From positions 1 through 43,212 of the forward strand of contig JAMPHT010000027.1 in the NCBI GenBank assembly GCA_023663285.1: 43,212 bases of DNA, given 5' to 3'. The notes under the pieces were generated by a model, which searched no databases, was not told the origin of the DNA, and worked only from the letters and a program-made list of their open reading frames with translations. Source of the DNA: Bacillota bacterium (GTDB lineage: Bacteria > Bacillota > Clostridia > Lachnospirales > Lachnospiraceae). Every line of letters starts with the position of its first letter. Position 1 is the first letter of the stretch. Both the position numbers and the translations under genes were made by a program. Shown here piece after piece: positions 32,131-40,595 of the stretch.

Positions 32131-33396
32131 ATGAAAAGACTGTGGTCGGTGTGCGCCCTCGCATTGATAGTGGCAGGCATATATCTTTATGCGGAGACGA
32201 TGGAAAACACGGAGAATCTGCTGGAAATGCGCATCCGGAGAAATTTTTCCAAAACCGTGGATCCCATGTCTGCCGTCATGCAGATTGAGATGACCGACAG
32301 CGAAAATATCACATTGACCTATCTGGAGGGAGAGAACTACACGGAAGTATCCGAGACAATCAAAATGGAAAAAAACTATGGCACAGGTAGGATAAAGCAG
32401 GATGATTCCTGCCCTGATGAGTGGCAGCAGGCTTATCTTGCTTATCTGGAGACGGACGAATATGCGGATGCCTGGACCTACAGCCTGATCTATGTGGATG
32501 ACGACGACATCCCTGAGCTTGTGATCGACACCGGATTTGAAGCGGGAGGGCTTGAAATTCTGACTTTCCACGATCATGTCCTGAATGTGTGGCAGTCCGC
32601 CCGCCTCAATGTCACCTATATCGAGAGAGGAAACCTGATTTGTAATTCGGACGGCAATATGGGGCACTATTATGATGAAATCTATACCATTCGAGATGGG
32701 GAATGGGTCTATGTGGACGGCGGAACATGGGGAGACGGCCCGACTGGGATCCAACTGGATGAAAATGGAGATTTTATCTATGTCTATAACTGGAGCGGAG
32801 AGGATGTGAGCGAAGAGGACTATCTGGCGCACCTGAACACTGTGTATCCCGAAGAACAGGGAATGTATCCGCAGAAATATTATATCCTGGATGATATTAC
32901 ATCTATATTGAGGACGGGAGATGTGGCCTCCGCGGGGCACCGTTATGAACTGGTCGTGGAGGATGTCACCTGGAAAGAAGCCCCAAGGCTCTGTCAGAAA
33001 AAGGGCGGTTATCTGGCAACTGTCACTTCCCAGGAGGAATGTAAGCGGCTGCAGGAACAGATCATCTCCGAAAATAAAGAGAATATCACTTTCTTTGTGG
33101 GAGCGGCAAATGAGAGAGTGGAGGACATTCCGTTCGGCTACCGCTGGCTGGAACCCGAATCAAAGGACGGTTATCATATGCTCACGCTGTCTAACGCATT
33201 ATTCCGGTTCTGGCTGGAGGGAGAACCCAGCTATACGGGCTTCACGGAGGACGGCAGGGAAGTGCGGGAGGAATATGTGGTGCTTTTCTACAGGCGTTCG
33301 GATGACCAGTGTTACCTCAATGACGTGCCGGACGACATTCTGGAGACGGCGCCCTCCTATGCAGGCAAGGTTGGGTATATATGTGAGTATGAGTAA
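32131..33396 (+). CDS. Secreted or membrane-anchored protein with C-type-lectin-like domain
   Basis: 421 aa. An N-terminal hydrophobic segment (4-22, WSVCALALIVAGIYLYA) is an uncleaved anchor or signal peptide. Residues ~60-265 form an unassigned domain rich in acidic and aromatic residues, with YSLIYVDDDDIPELVID recalling acidic-loop repeats found in other Firmicutes extracellular proteins. Residues ~275-421 match a C-type lectin fold: GHRYELVVEDVTWKEAPRLCQKKGGYLATVTSQEECKRLQEQI, then FFVGAANE, YRWLEPES, FWLEGEPSY, and a closing YICEYE. Three Cys in the domain suggest at least one disulfide. GAGGAG nine bases before the ATG. Carbohydrate or surface binding is inferred from fold only. Confidence 0.85.
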   Translation: MKRLWSVCALALIVAGIYLYAETMENTENLLEMRIRRNFSKTVDPMSAVMQIEMTDSENITLTYLEGENYTEVSETIKMEKNYGTGRIKQDDSCPDEWQQAYLAYLETDEYADAWTYSLIYVDDDDIPELVIDTGFEAGGLEILTFHDHVLNVWQSARLNVTYIERGNLICNSDGNMGHYYDEIYTIRDGEWVYVDGGTWGDGPTGIQLDENGDFIYVYNWSGEDVSEEDYLAHLNTVYPEEQGMYPQKYYILDDITSILRTGDVASAGHRYELVVEDVTWKEAPRLCQKKGGYLATVTSQEECKRLQEQIISENKENITFFVGAANERVEDIPFGYRWLEPESKDGYHMLTLSNALFRFWLEGEPSYTGFTEDGREVREEYVVLFYRRSDDQCYLNDVPDDILETAPSYAGKVGYICEYE

Positions 33397-33441
33397 GGAA
33401 ATGTTTTTCAAACCGTTTGGTAAAAGTGATTCGATATGCCA

Positions 33442-33702
33442 TCAATCCTCCTCCAGTTGTGCAAATAATGCTTCCATATTATCAAAAATTGGTTGTTCGC
33501 CAGAGGCAATTTTAGCTTTTACTTCATTGATCTCACTGCGAAGCTCATCCAGATATTTCTTGGGATAAACAGCCACCGGCAGCATACAGATCGTGCCGTC
33601 ACGTTCAAATATATCCAGTTTATCACCTTCCTCAAGCCCCAGCTTAACAATGATTTCTTTTGGTATTGTAATCTGTGATTCTTGACGCAATTCTGCCAGC
33701 AT
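33442..33702 (-). CDS. AbrB/MazE-type DNA-binding protein, no toxin seen
   Basis: 86 aa. Residues 1-45 match the SpoVT-AbrB swapped-hairpin fold: LAELRQESQITIPKEIIVKLGLEEGDKLDIFERDGTICMLPV. The C-terminal ~40 residues are a helical acidic tail (LDELRSEINEVKAKIASGE then DNMEALFAQLEED). Such proteins are antitoxins or stand-alone regulators. No toxin ORF lies on either side: downstream is the convergent lectin-like gene, upstream the uxaA end, so it seems unpaired. It has its own consensus-type promoter. A TGGAG ribosome binding site precedes the ATG. Confidence 0.88.
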   Translation of the reverse strand: MLAELRQESQITIPKEIIVKLGLEEGDKLDIFERDGTICMLPVAVYPKKYLDELRSEINEVKAKIASGEQPIFDNMEALFAQLEED

Positions 33703-33757
33703 AATATAATCTCCATTTAAATATGTTAAAAATAAGAAATTCTCTCTTTCCTGTTAT

Positions 33758-33786
33758 ATTATATCGTTTTCCCAAGGATTATGCAA
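33758..33786 (-). promoter_or_regulatory. SigA promoter of the AbrB-like gene
   Basis: TTGCAT (33786-33781), a 17-bp spacer and TATAAT (33763-33758) on the minus strand. Confidence 0.75.
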
Positions 33787-33797
33787 GAGAGACGGAA

Positions 33798-33843
33798 TGG
33801 GGGCTGCACCGGATTCCCTCACGGAATGGCCGGTGCGCCCCCA
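33798..33843. terminator. Long hairpin after uxaA
   Basis: TGGGGGC/GCCCCCA and GCACCGG/CCGGTGC with an inner ATTCC/GGAAT arm and a CTCA-type loop give a ~19-bp imperfect stem 20 bases past the uxaA stop. The tract after it is C/T-rich rather than a clean U-run. Confidence 0.6.
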
Positions 33844-33862
33844 AATATTCTGCATACACGCC

Positions 33863-35461
33863 CTACAGGGTCACGCCCTGCTTGAAGATCGCCATATCGT
33901 GGAAGCCTGCCGCCTCGCTGCGAACCTGTTTTCCGGAGGCCACCTCCACCACATAGTCAAAGAGTGCTTCCGTCTCCTCTTCCATGGTCTTATCCTCCAC
34001 CAGCACCCCCGCATTGAAGTCGATCCAGTTGGATTTCCTGCCTGCCAGCCCGGAGTTTGTGGAAATCTTTACGGTGGGAACAGGAGAGGCAAAGGGTGTG
34101 CCCCGGCCTGTGGTAAACAGCACGATATGGGCTCCTGCCGCCGCAAGGGCCGTGGCCGCCACCAGATCGTTGCCCGGCGCGCTGAGAAGATTCAGGCCCG
34201 CTGTCTCCACTCTTTCGCCGTACTGGAGCACGCCTCTCACCGGGGCGCTGCCCGACTTCTGAGTGCAGCCCAGGGATTTGTCCTCCAGAGTGGAGATCCC
34301 CCCCTTCTTGTTACCGGGAGAAGGATTCTCATAGATGGTCTGGTTATGGCTCTTGAAGTAGTTCTTAAAATCATTTATCAGGTTCACGGTCTTGTCAAAA
34401 AGCTCTTTGTCGGCACAGCGGTTCATCAATATAGTCTCCGCCCCGAACATCTCCGGCACCTCCGTGAGAATGGTAGTTCCCCCCTGAGAAATCAGCCTGT
34501 CGGAGAAACGCCCCACCAGCGGATTTGCGGTAATGCCGGAAAGCCCGTCGCTGCCGCCGCACTTCATGCCGATCACAAGCCTGCTGACACTGACAGGCTC
34601 CCGCTCAAATCCGGCCGCATAGCCTATCAGTCCCTTGATGATCTCCAGGGACTCCGCAATCTCATCCTCACAGTCCTGAGATACCAGAAACTTCACCCTG
34701 TTTTCGTCATAGCTGCCGATATAAGGCTTCAGCACGTCGATATTGCTGTTTTCACAGCCCAGCCCCAGCACCAGCACGCCGCCTGCGTTGGGATGCCGGA
34801 TCAGATCCGCCAGGATCTGCCTGGTGTGCTCCTGATCATCCCCCATCTGGGAGCAGCCGTACGGGTGGGGAAAAGCAATCACCTCTCCTACATTTTTATA
34901 TTTCTCTCCGTTTGCCACCCGCCAGATATTTGCCTCCCTGGCAATGGCAGTGGCCACATTGTTCACGCAGCCCACCGTGGGAATGATCCATATCTCATTC
35001 CGGACGCCCACGCTGCCGTCGGGACGGTTGAAGCCCATGAACACGGCTTTCCGAGCGCCGTCTGCCTCCGTTGCGCCTGCGCCGCTCTGCGCTGCTGTCT
35101 CCCGTGCTCCGGTGCCTTCCGCCGGTCCGGCATCTGCCCCTGCGCCGCCCTGCACCCCGGCCACAGGCTCATAGGTATACTCCAGCAGGTCTCCCAGAGC
35201 GGTCTTGATGTTATGGGTGTGTATCCAGGCCCCTGCCCTGATATCCTCCTTTGCATTGCCGATCCGGTAGCCGTACTTGATGACCTCGCCTCCGGCGGGA
35301 ATATCGCAGATCGCCATCTTGTGCCCTGCAGGGATCTCCTCCAGCGCGGTGATCTGCCTGTTCCCGCCCTGTACCTCCACGGTCAGGGATTCCCCTGCGG
35401 GAATGGTCTTAAGCGCTACCACAACCTTGTCGTTATCATGAATTTTTATGAAATCCTGCAT
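33863..35461 (-). CDS. uxaA: Altronate dehydratase
   Basis: 532 aa. Dehydrates D-altronate to 2-keto-3-deoxygluconate in the cytoplasm. The N-terminal SAF domain (1-95) includes IHDNDKVVVALKTIPAG and WIHTHNIKTAL. The UxaA catalytic domain runs from ~140 (VFMGFNRPDGSVGVRNEIWIIPTVGCVNNVA) through HPYGCSQMGDDQEH, GLGCENSN and GMKCGGSDGLSGITANPLVG to FTTGRGTPFASPVPTVKISTN. Between them, residues 101-138 are an Ala/Gly/Glu-rich insert (GVQGGAGADAGPAEGTG...) that most family members lack as a long linker. It overlaps the end of uxaB by 16 bases, so translation is coupled. Confidence 0.95.
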   Translation of the reverse strand: MQDFIKIHDNDKVVVALKTIPAGESLTVEVQGGNRQITALEEIPAGHKMAICDIPAGGEVIKYGYRIGNAKEDIRAGAWIHTHNIKTALGDLLEYTYEPVAGVQGGAGADAGPAEGTGARETAAQSGAGATEADGARKAVFMGFNRPDGSVGVRNEIWIIPTVGCVNNVATAIAREANIWRVANGEKYKNVGEVIAFPHPYGCSQMGDDQEHTRQILADLIRHPNAGGVLVLGLGCENSNIDVLKPYIGSYDENRVKFLVSQDCEDEIAESLEIIKGLIGYAAGFEREPVSVSRLVIGMKCGGSDGLSGITANPLVGRFSDRLISQGGTTILTEVPEMFGAETILMNRCADKELFDKTVNLINDFKNYFKSHNQTIYENPSPGNKKGGISTLEDKSLGCTQKSGSAPVRGVLQYGERVETAGLNLLSAPGNDLVAATALAAAGAHIVLFTTGRGTPFASPVPTVKISTNSGLAGRKSNWIDFNAGVLVEDKTMEEETEALFDYVVEVASGKQVRSEAAGFHDMAIFKQGVTL

Positions 35462-36906
35462 AATGCCGCCCTCATACCATTTGCTTTTATATCGTCCAGA
35501 TAGGAAACCACTGCGTCGGTAAGCCCCGGCACCTTGTTCAGATCCTGGCCGTGGAAGTCCTCTCTCCCCAGGAAAGCAGTCACAAAGCTTCTGGTGTCCT
35601 TTTCACAATTATCGCGGAAGAACTCCAGCACCGCCAGATCGTCCTTGATATCATAGGGCTGTCCGTTCCTGTCACCTTTCAGTACGCCGTCCTGGATCTC
35701 AGTGCCGTGATAGAATGCCATCAACGCCGCAATGGAGAAAGTCAGGTGAGCAGGCAGCCTGCCGAACTTATCCACATATCCCAGCAGGCTGGGCAGACAC
35801 CTTGCACGCCACTTGGACACGGAATTTAAAGAGATAGCCAACAGCGCGTGATCCACATAGGGATTGTTGAAACGGTTTACCACCTCCCCAGCAAACTCCT
35901 TCAGCTCCTCCTCCGGAAGGGTCAGGGTAGGGATCACTTCCTCGAAGATCGTCTTGTTCATGAAGTTCCGCACATCTGCATCCTCCATGGACTGCCTCAC
36001 AATATCATTGCCGCAGAGCCAGGACGCCAGCACAAAGGAGGTATGAGCGCCGTTTAAAATGCGCACCTTCCTCTGCTTATAGGGATGATGATCCTCTGTA
36101 AAAATAACGGGCAGCCCCGCTCCGGGCAGGTCAAACTCCTTACTGATATCCTTCTCCGACTCAATGACCCAGAGTGCAAAGGGCTCGCCGGTGACCATGA
36201 TACGGTCCTCGTATCCCAGCTTCTCCCACTCCTCCTGCTCCGTGGCCCTGGGATAGCCGGTGACGATGCGGTCCACCAAAGTGGACGTAAAGATGCAGGC
36301 GTCCTCTACCCATGCCTTAAATTCAGCGGAAAGGCCCCAGTTCTCGATCTGCTGCAGCACACACTTGCGCAGCATGATGCCGTTGTCGTCGATCAGCTCC
36401 ACAGGAAGCATCACCAGACCCTTGGACATATCGCCCTTAAAGGTCTCAAACCTGTGGTACAGGAACTTTGTCAGCTTTCCCGGAAATGTCTTGGGAGGCT
36501 TTAACTCAAATTTGTCGGAAGGGTCATACACAATACCCGCTTCCGTTGTATTGGAGACGACAAACCGCAAAGTATCGATCTCAGCAAGAGCCTCGTATTT
36601 CTCATATTCGCCGGCGGTATCCACAGCATCCGCGACGCTGGTCACCACCCTGTTGATGATCCTGCCCTCACCGTTCACATTGCCCCGCAGAGACACCGTA
36701 TACTGACAGTCCTGCCTGTGAAAATTATCCAGATTGCCGAACTCAATAGGCTTGATAAGAATAATATCCCCATCAAAGGTCCCTTTTTCATTGGCAATAT
36801 CAACCATATAATCCACAAACGCCCGAAGGAAATTTCCCTCTCCGAACTGCACCACCTTGACCGGTCTCGCCTTTCTGTTGGACATCGATTTGTTTAATAC
36901 TTCCAT
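35446..36906 (-). CDS. uxaB: Tagaturonate reductase (altronate oxidoreductase)
   Basis: 486 aa from the ATG at 36906, with AAGGGAG eight bases upstream; the ATG at 36942 lies inside the putative operator and is rejected. Reduces D-tagaturonate to D-altronate with NADH. Mannitol-dehydrogenase-type layout: VVQFGEGNFLRAFVDYMVD dinucleotide-binding start, then VSNTTEAGIVYDP, MLPVELIDDNGIMLRKCV, KVRILNGAHTSFVLASWLCG, and the C-terminal VSKWRARCLPSLLGYV block. It is the first gene of the minus-strand uxaBA operon, divergent from lacI. Confidence 0.95.
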   Translation of the reverse strand: MEVLNKSMSNRKARPVKVVQFGEGNFLRAFVDYMVDIANEKGTFDGDIILIKPIEFGNLDNFHRQDCQYTVSLRGNVNGEGRIINRVVTSVADAVDTAGEYEKYEALAEIDTLRFVVSNTTEAGIVYDPSDKFELKPPKTFPGKLTKFLYHRFETFKGDMSKGLVMLPVELIDDNGIMLRKCVLQQIENWGLSAEFKAWVEDACIFTSTLVDRIVTGYPRATEQEEWEKLGYEDRIMVTGEPFALWVIESEKDISKEFDLPGAGLPVIFTEDHHPYKQRKVRILNGAHTSFVLASWLCGNDIVRQSMEDADVRNFMNKTIFEEVIPTLTLPEEELKEFAGEVVNRFNNPYVDHALLAISLNSVSKWRARCLPSLLGYVDKFGRLPAHLTFSIAALMAFYHGTEIQDGVLKGDRNGQPYDIKDDLAVLEFFRDNCEKDTRSFVTAFLGREDFHGQDLNKVPGLTDAVVSYLDDIKANGMRAALCRIS

Positions 36907-36924
36907 TGTCAGTCTCCCTTCTAA

Positions 36925-36944
36925 AAGTGTAAGTACTTTCATAA
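36925..36944 (-). promoter_or_regulatory. Putative LacI operator at the uxaB promoter
   Basis: The minus strand reads TTATGAAAGTAC then TTACACTT; 14 of 20 positions agree with the palindrome at 37044-37063. It starts four bases after the uxaB -10 box, so binding there would block transcription. Similarity was counted by eye. Confidence 0.6.
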
Positions 36945-36947
36945 GCT

Positions 36948-36976
36948 ATTTTACTGCCAAAACAAGCTTTCGTCAA
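36948..36976 (-). promoter_or_regulatory. SigA promoter of uxaBA
   Basis: TTGACG (36976-36971), a 17-bp spacer and TAAAAT (36953-36948) on the minus strand. Confidence 0.8.
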
Positions 36977-37002
36977 CACCCTTGTACCCACAAAAATAAG
37001 TC

Positions 37003-37031
37003 TTGAAAAAAGAATGGGCGTCGGATATAAT
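37003..37031 (+). promoter_or_regulatory. SigA promoter of lacI-uxaC
   Basis: TTGAAA (37003-37008), a 17-bp spacer and TATAAT (37026-37031). It is divergent from the uxaB promoter, with 26 bp between the two -35 boxes. Confidence 0.85.
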
Positions 37032-37043
37032 TTAAAAGGAGTT

Positions 37044-37063
37044 TTATGTAACTGCTTACATAA
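37044..37063 (+). promoter_or_regulatory. Perfect palindrome, putative LacI autoregulatory operator
   Basis: TTATGTAA, four bases, TTACATAA: an 8-bp perfect inverted repeat of the size LacI-family dimers bind. It begins 12 bases after the -10 box, next to the transcription start. A related copy sits at the uxaB promoter. Confidence 0.7.
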
Positions 37064-37118
37064 CGGCCTTTTGGTTCCGGCTGATCACAAAGCAATTTGC
37101 AGGAAGGCATTTACAGGT

Positions 37119-38129
37119 ATGACCATCTATGACATATCGGAGAAAGCCGGCGTATCCATCGCCACGGTGTCCCGTGTGCTGAACGGAAGCAGCAGCGTCA
37201 GCGAAAAGACGAAGAAGAAAGTACTGGATGTCATCGATCAGTATGAATATACCCCCAATGCCTTTGCCAGGGGACTGGGCCTGAACACCATGAAAACCAT
37301 CGGCATCATATGCGCCGACAGCTCAGACCTCTATCTCGCCAAGGCAGTCTACTACATAGAGCAAAAGCTGCGGGCAAACGATTACGACAGCCTCCTGTGC
37401 TGTACGGGTTACGATCTGGACGCCAAGGCCGCCGCGGTGAATCTCCTGATCACCAAAAAGGTGGACGGCATCATCCTTGTGGGCTCCAATTTTATTTACG
37501 AGGAAGAGGCGGATAACCAATACGTGGTGGAGGCAGCCGCCCAGCTTCCCCTGATGCTCTTAAATGCGGCGCTGAACGCCCCTAATGTATACAGCGTGAT
37601 ATCTGACGATTACACCTCCATGTATGAGGCCACCTTGCAGATGATCTCCACGGGGATCCGGGATATTGTATATTTCTACAATTCCACTTCCTACAGCGGC
37701 AAGAAAAAACTTGCGGGCTACCTGGCAGCCATGGAGGAAAAAAAGCTCTCCCCAGGATCCGGCCTGCTGCAATTCTACCATGGTTCCCATGAGGACATTC
37801 CGGCCATGACGGAACACCTGATGGAGCTGCACCGCCGGGGACTTGCCTTTCACGGCGTTATCGCCTCGGATGACACTCTGGCCCTTGCCGCCGTAAAATA
37901 CGCAAAGCTTATGGGCTATTCCATACCGGAGGATTTCTCCATACTGGGATATAACAATTCCATGCTGGTGAGCTGCTGCGATCCGGAGCTTACCAGTATT
38001 GACAATAAGCTGGAGACCCTGTGCCAGCATTTGATTACCACCCTGCTGGGGGTGCTGGACGGAAACGAGATGCCGAAAAAGACCGTCTTTTCCGGCGAGA
38101 TCATCCGCCGGGGCACCACACGAGCGTGA
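37119..38129 (+). CDS. LacI-family repressor, likely of uxa genes
   Basis: 336 aa from the ATG at 37119 (AGGAAGG eleven bases upstream); longer frames cross the operator and promoter and are rejected. The helix-turn-helix is MTIYDISEKAGVSIATVSRVLNGSSSVSEKTKKKV (1-35), followed by the hinge NAFARGLGLNTMKTIGI and a periplasmic-binding-like effector domain with DGIILVGSNF, RRGLAFHGVIASDDTLALAAV, GYSIPEDFSILGYNNS and SCCDPELTSIDNK. It sits between uxaB (divergent) and uxaC (downstream, 99 bases). The likely ligand is galacturonate or an intermediate of this pathway (inference). Confidence 0.93.
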   Translation: MTIYDISEKAGVSIATVSRVLNGSSSVSEKTKKKVLDVIDQYEYTPNAFARGLGLNTMKTIGIICADSSDLYLAKAVYYIEQKLRANDYDSLLCCTGYDLDAKAAAVNLLITKKVDGIILVGSNFIYEEEADNQYVVEAAAQLPLMLLNAALNAPNVYSVISDDYTSMYEATLQMISTGIRDIVYFYNSTSYSGKKKLAGYLAAMEEKKLSPGSGLLQFYHGSHEDIPAMTEHLMELHRRGLAFHGVIASDDTLALAAVKYAKLMGYSIPEDFSILGYNNSMLVSCCDPELTSIDNKLETLCQHLITTLLGVLDGNEMPKKTVFSGEIIRRGTTRA

Positions 38130-38228
38130 ACCCAAATCGGCCAGGCGCGCACTGCTTCAGCAGCTGAACACATCGCGCGGTCGGGCGCAATATAAAACGC
38201 CGCCAAGCGGCAGAAAGAAGGTAACAAA

Positions 38229-39638
38229 ATGAAAGCATTTATGGACAAGGACTTTCTGTTGGAGACCGAGACAGCCAGGAAGCTGTTTCACGACTATGCA
38301 AAAAACACACCGATCCTGGACTACCACTGCCATATCAACCCCAGGGAAATCGCTGAGGACCGCCAGTTCGAGAATATCACTCAGGTATGGCTGGGCGGCG
38401 ACCATTACAAATGGCGTTTTATGCGCTCCTGCGGCGTGGATGAAAAGTACATCACCGGCGACGCCTCCGATTATGAGAAGTTCTGCAAATGGGCGGAATG
38501 CCTGGGTCATGCCATCGGCAATCCCCTATTCCACTGGAGCCACCTGGAGCTGCAGAGATATTTCGGCTATAACGGGATTCTGAACAAAAACACCGCAGAC
38601 GAGGTGTGGAAGCTCTGCAACGAAAAGCTCTCGCAGCCCTCCATGAGTGTACGCAGCCTGATCAGGCAGAGCAACGTCACCCTGATCTGCACTACGGACG
38701 ACCCCATTGATTCTCTGGAATGGCATAAAAAGATTGCGGAGGATGCAAGCTTTGACGTAAAGGTGCTGCCCGCATGGCGGCCCGACAAGGCGATGAACAT
38801 TGAGAAGCCGGATTATCTGGACTATCTGGATAAGCTTGCGGCGGTTACGGGTGTGACGGAGATCAACACCTTCGCCGCCCTGAAGGAAGCCCTGAAAAAG
38901 CGCATGGCCTTCTTTGCCTCTATGGGCTGTAACGTATCCGACCACGCCCTTGAATATGTGATGTACTGTCCCGCAGACGAGGATGAGATCGAGGCGATCT
39001 TCTTAAAGCGCCAGAACCGCATGATCCTCACCAAGGAAGAGGAATTGAAGTTCAAGACCGCTTTCATGCTCTTTGTCGGCAGAGAATATCACAGACTTGA
39101 CTGGGCAATGCAGCTTCATTACGGCTGCAAGCGGGACAACAACGGACTGATGTATGCAAAGCTGGGCCCTGATACCGGCTATGACTGCATCAACAACTAT
39201 GCGCCCTCCTCCCAGATGGCGGATTTCCTCAATGCCTTAAACTGCACGGACGAGCTTCCCAGGACTATCCTGTACAGCCTGAATCCCAATGACAATCAGT
39301 CCATCGGCAGTATCCTGGGCTGCTTCCAGGATTCCACCGCCGTGGCAAAGATCCAGCAGGGAAGCGCATGGTGGTTCAACGATCACAAGGTGGGCATGAC
39401 GGATCAGATGGTTTCCCTTGCAAACTTAGGGAACCTTTCCGGCTTTGTGGGTATGCTGACGGATTCCCGAAGCTTCCTGTCCTACACAAGGCATGAGTAT
39501 TTCAGACGGATCCTCTGCAATCTGATCGGCAGCTGGGTGGAAAACGGAGAATTTCCTGAGGATTATGAGACTCTATCCGAGATCGTAAAGAATATTTCCT
39601 ACTATAACGCTAAGAACTATTTCAAGTTCCCGCTGTAA
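38229..39638 (+). CDS. uxaC: Glucuronate/galacturonate isomerase
   Basis: 469 aa, full length. Converts D-galacturonate to D-tagaturonate (and glucuronate to fructuronate) in the cytoplasm. An amidohydrolase-type barrel with the DYHCHINPREIAEDRQFENI His-x-His motif near residue 35, MRSCGVDEKYITG, VTLICTTDDPIDSLEWH, LPAWRPDKAMNIEKPDY, AMQLHYGCKRDNN, TDSRSFLSYTRHEYFRRILCNLIGSWVENGEFP. AAGAAGGTAAC is the ribosome binding site. The gap after lacI has no convincing promoter, so it is probably co-transcribed with lacI. It supplies tagaturonate to UxaB. Confidence 0.97.
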   Translation: MKAFMDKDFLLETETARKLFHDYAKNTPILDYHCHINPREIAEDRQFENITQVWLGGDHYKWRFMRSCGVDEKYITGDASDYEKFCKWAECLGHAIGNPLFHWSHLELQRYFGYNGILNKNTADEVWKLCNEKLSQPSMSVRSLIRQSNVTLICTTDDPIDSLEWHKKIAEDASFDVKVLPAWRPDKAMNIEKPDYLDYLDKLAAVTGVTEINTFAALKEALKKRMAFFASMGCNVSDHALEYVMYCPADEDEIEAIFLKRQNRMILTKEEELKFKTAFMLFVGREYHRLDWAMQLHYGCKRDNNGLMYAKLGPDTGYDCINNYAPSSQMADFLNALNCTDELPRTILYSLNPNDNQSIGSILGCFQDSTAVAKIQQGSAWWFNDHKVGMTDQMVSLANLGNLSGFVGMLTDSRSFLSYTRHEYFRRILCNLIGSWVENGEFPEDYETLSEIVKNISYYNAKNYFKFPL

Positions 39639-39662
39639 AAAGCGGACGGCGCACCACCACAA

Positions 39663-39693
39663 AGGGCATGACACCGATAAGATGTCATGCCCT
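39663..39693. terminator. Convergent terminator after uxaC
   Basis: AGGGCATGACA and TGTCATGCCCT form a perfect 11-bp stem with a 9-base loop, between the ends of uxaC (+) and the zinc-ribbon gene (-). Confidence 0.75.
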
Positions 39694-39707
39694 AAACCCC
39701 TGAATCC

Positions 39708-40595
39708 TTACTTATAATAATCCTTCAGATACTCCTTGATGTCGTCTCTGGAGTACTCGGTCATATACCAGTCGCCGCCGATCTTTACCAACAGGTACTG
39801 GATCCTGCCCGTGTCTACGTCATAGTCCTTGTCTCTGTCCCCGTCCTCATAATACTCGGCCTTCACTCTGGCTTCCACAATGGCGAACTGCTTGATCTTA
39901 TCTGCGTCACAGTCGTAATAGTCCTCCATGAACTCCTTGGCCCACTTGAACTCTCTGTCGCTCTTCTTGATCTTCTCCACATCCTTGATATCAATGGAGA
40001 TCTTGTACTTGATGCCGTCATCCTTCCAATCATCCTTCAAATCCTTATAGTAATCCTTCAGATCCTCCAGATCATCCTCATAATCGTCCGCATCATACAG
40101 GTCCAGCGCCTTCAACGGCTTCTTTGCATACATGGAATTATTCAGTATCTTCTTATAATCACAGGTATACTGGCCTGTTACATATGCCTTGAACGCTTTC
40201 TTGGGCGAACTGCCAAACATCAGGTTACATAATACAATGAGCAGAACAAGAGCCACCAATGCAACGCCGCCGATGCAGGCGAACTTCTTCACATTGTCAT
40301 TTCCCGCCGGTGATTTGTCACCGTTTGCCGCAGGCGCTTCTGCAGGCTTGGGTGCCTCCGCTGCCTTGGGTGCTTCCGCTGTCGGGACAGCCTCCGAAGC
40401 TGCCTTTGTCTCCTCTGCCGCCTTGGGTGCCTCTGCTGCCGACGCTACAGCCTCCGAAGCTGCCTTCGCTCCCTCAGCAGCCGCATCCGCCTGAGGCGCT
40501 GCAGTCTGAGGCACAGCCTCCTCACAGGGCGTACCGCAGGATGTACAGAACTTTGTTCCTTCCGGAAGTTCCTTACCACAATTTTTACATACCAT
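39708..40595 (-). CDS. Zinc-ribbon membrane protein with Ala/Pro-rich linker
   Basis: 295 aa. An N-terminal zinc ribbon (CKNC at 3-6, CTSC at 17-20) is followed by an Ala/Glu/Lys/Pro low-complexity segment (~30-95) built of APKAAE- and ASEAV-like units, one transmembrane helix (~105-128, IGGVALVALVLLIVLCNLMFG), and an extracytoplasmic domain of ~165 residues rich in Asp, Lys and Tyr (DYYKDLKDDWKDDG). The layout is common in Firmicutes proteins called zinc-ribbon domain-containing; no function is known. AAGGAG lies about 12 bases from the ATG. A good promoter lies upstream; it stands alone. Confidence 0.8.
   Translation of the reverse strand: MVCKNCGKELPEGTKFCTSCGTPCEEAVPQTAAPQADAAAEGAKAASEAVASAAEAPKAAEETKAASEAVPTAEAPKAAEAPKPAEAPAANGDKSPAGNDNVKKFACIGGVALVALVLLIVLCNLMFGSSPKKAFKAYVTGQYTCDYKKILNNSMYAKKPLKALDLYDADDYEDDLEDLKDYYKDLKDDWKDDGIKYKISIDIKDVEKIKKSDREFKWAKEFMEDYYDCDADKIKQFAIVEARVKAEYYEDGDRDKDYDVDTGRIQYLLVKIGGDWYMTEYSRDDIKEYLKDYYK

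Noticed and set aside
33797-35503. 568-codon open frame on the + strand
   Set aside because: Antisense to uxaA; His/Leu-rich product with no recognisable motif, and its start lies in the terminator hairpin.
37014-37118. Longer start for the LacI regulator
   Set aside because: It crosses the promoter -10 box and the palindromic operator, and adds residues before the family-typical MTIYDISEKAGVS start.
38130-38228. Separate promoter for uxaC
   Set aside because: A TATAAA is present but there is no usable -35 box at 16-18 bases, so co-transcription with lacI is preferred.
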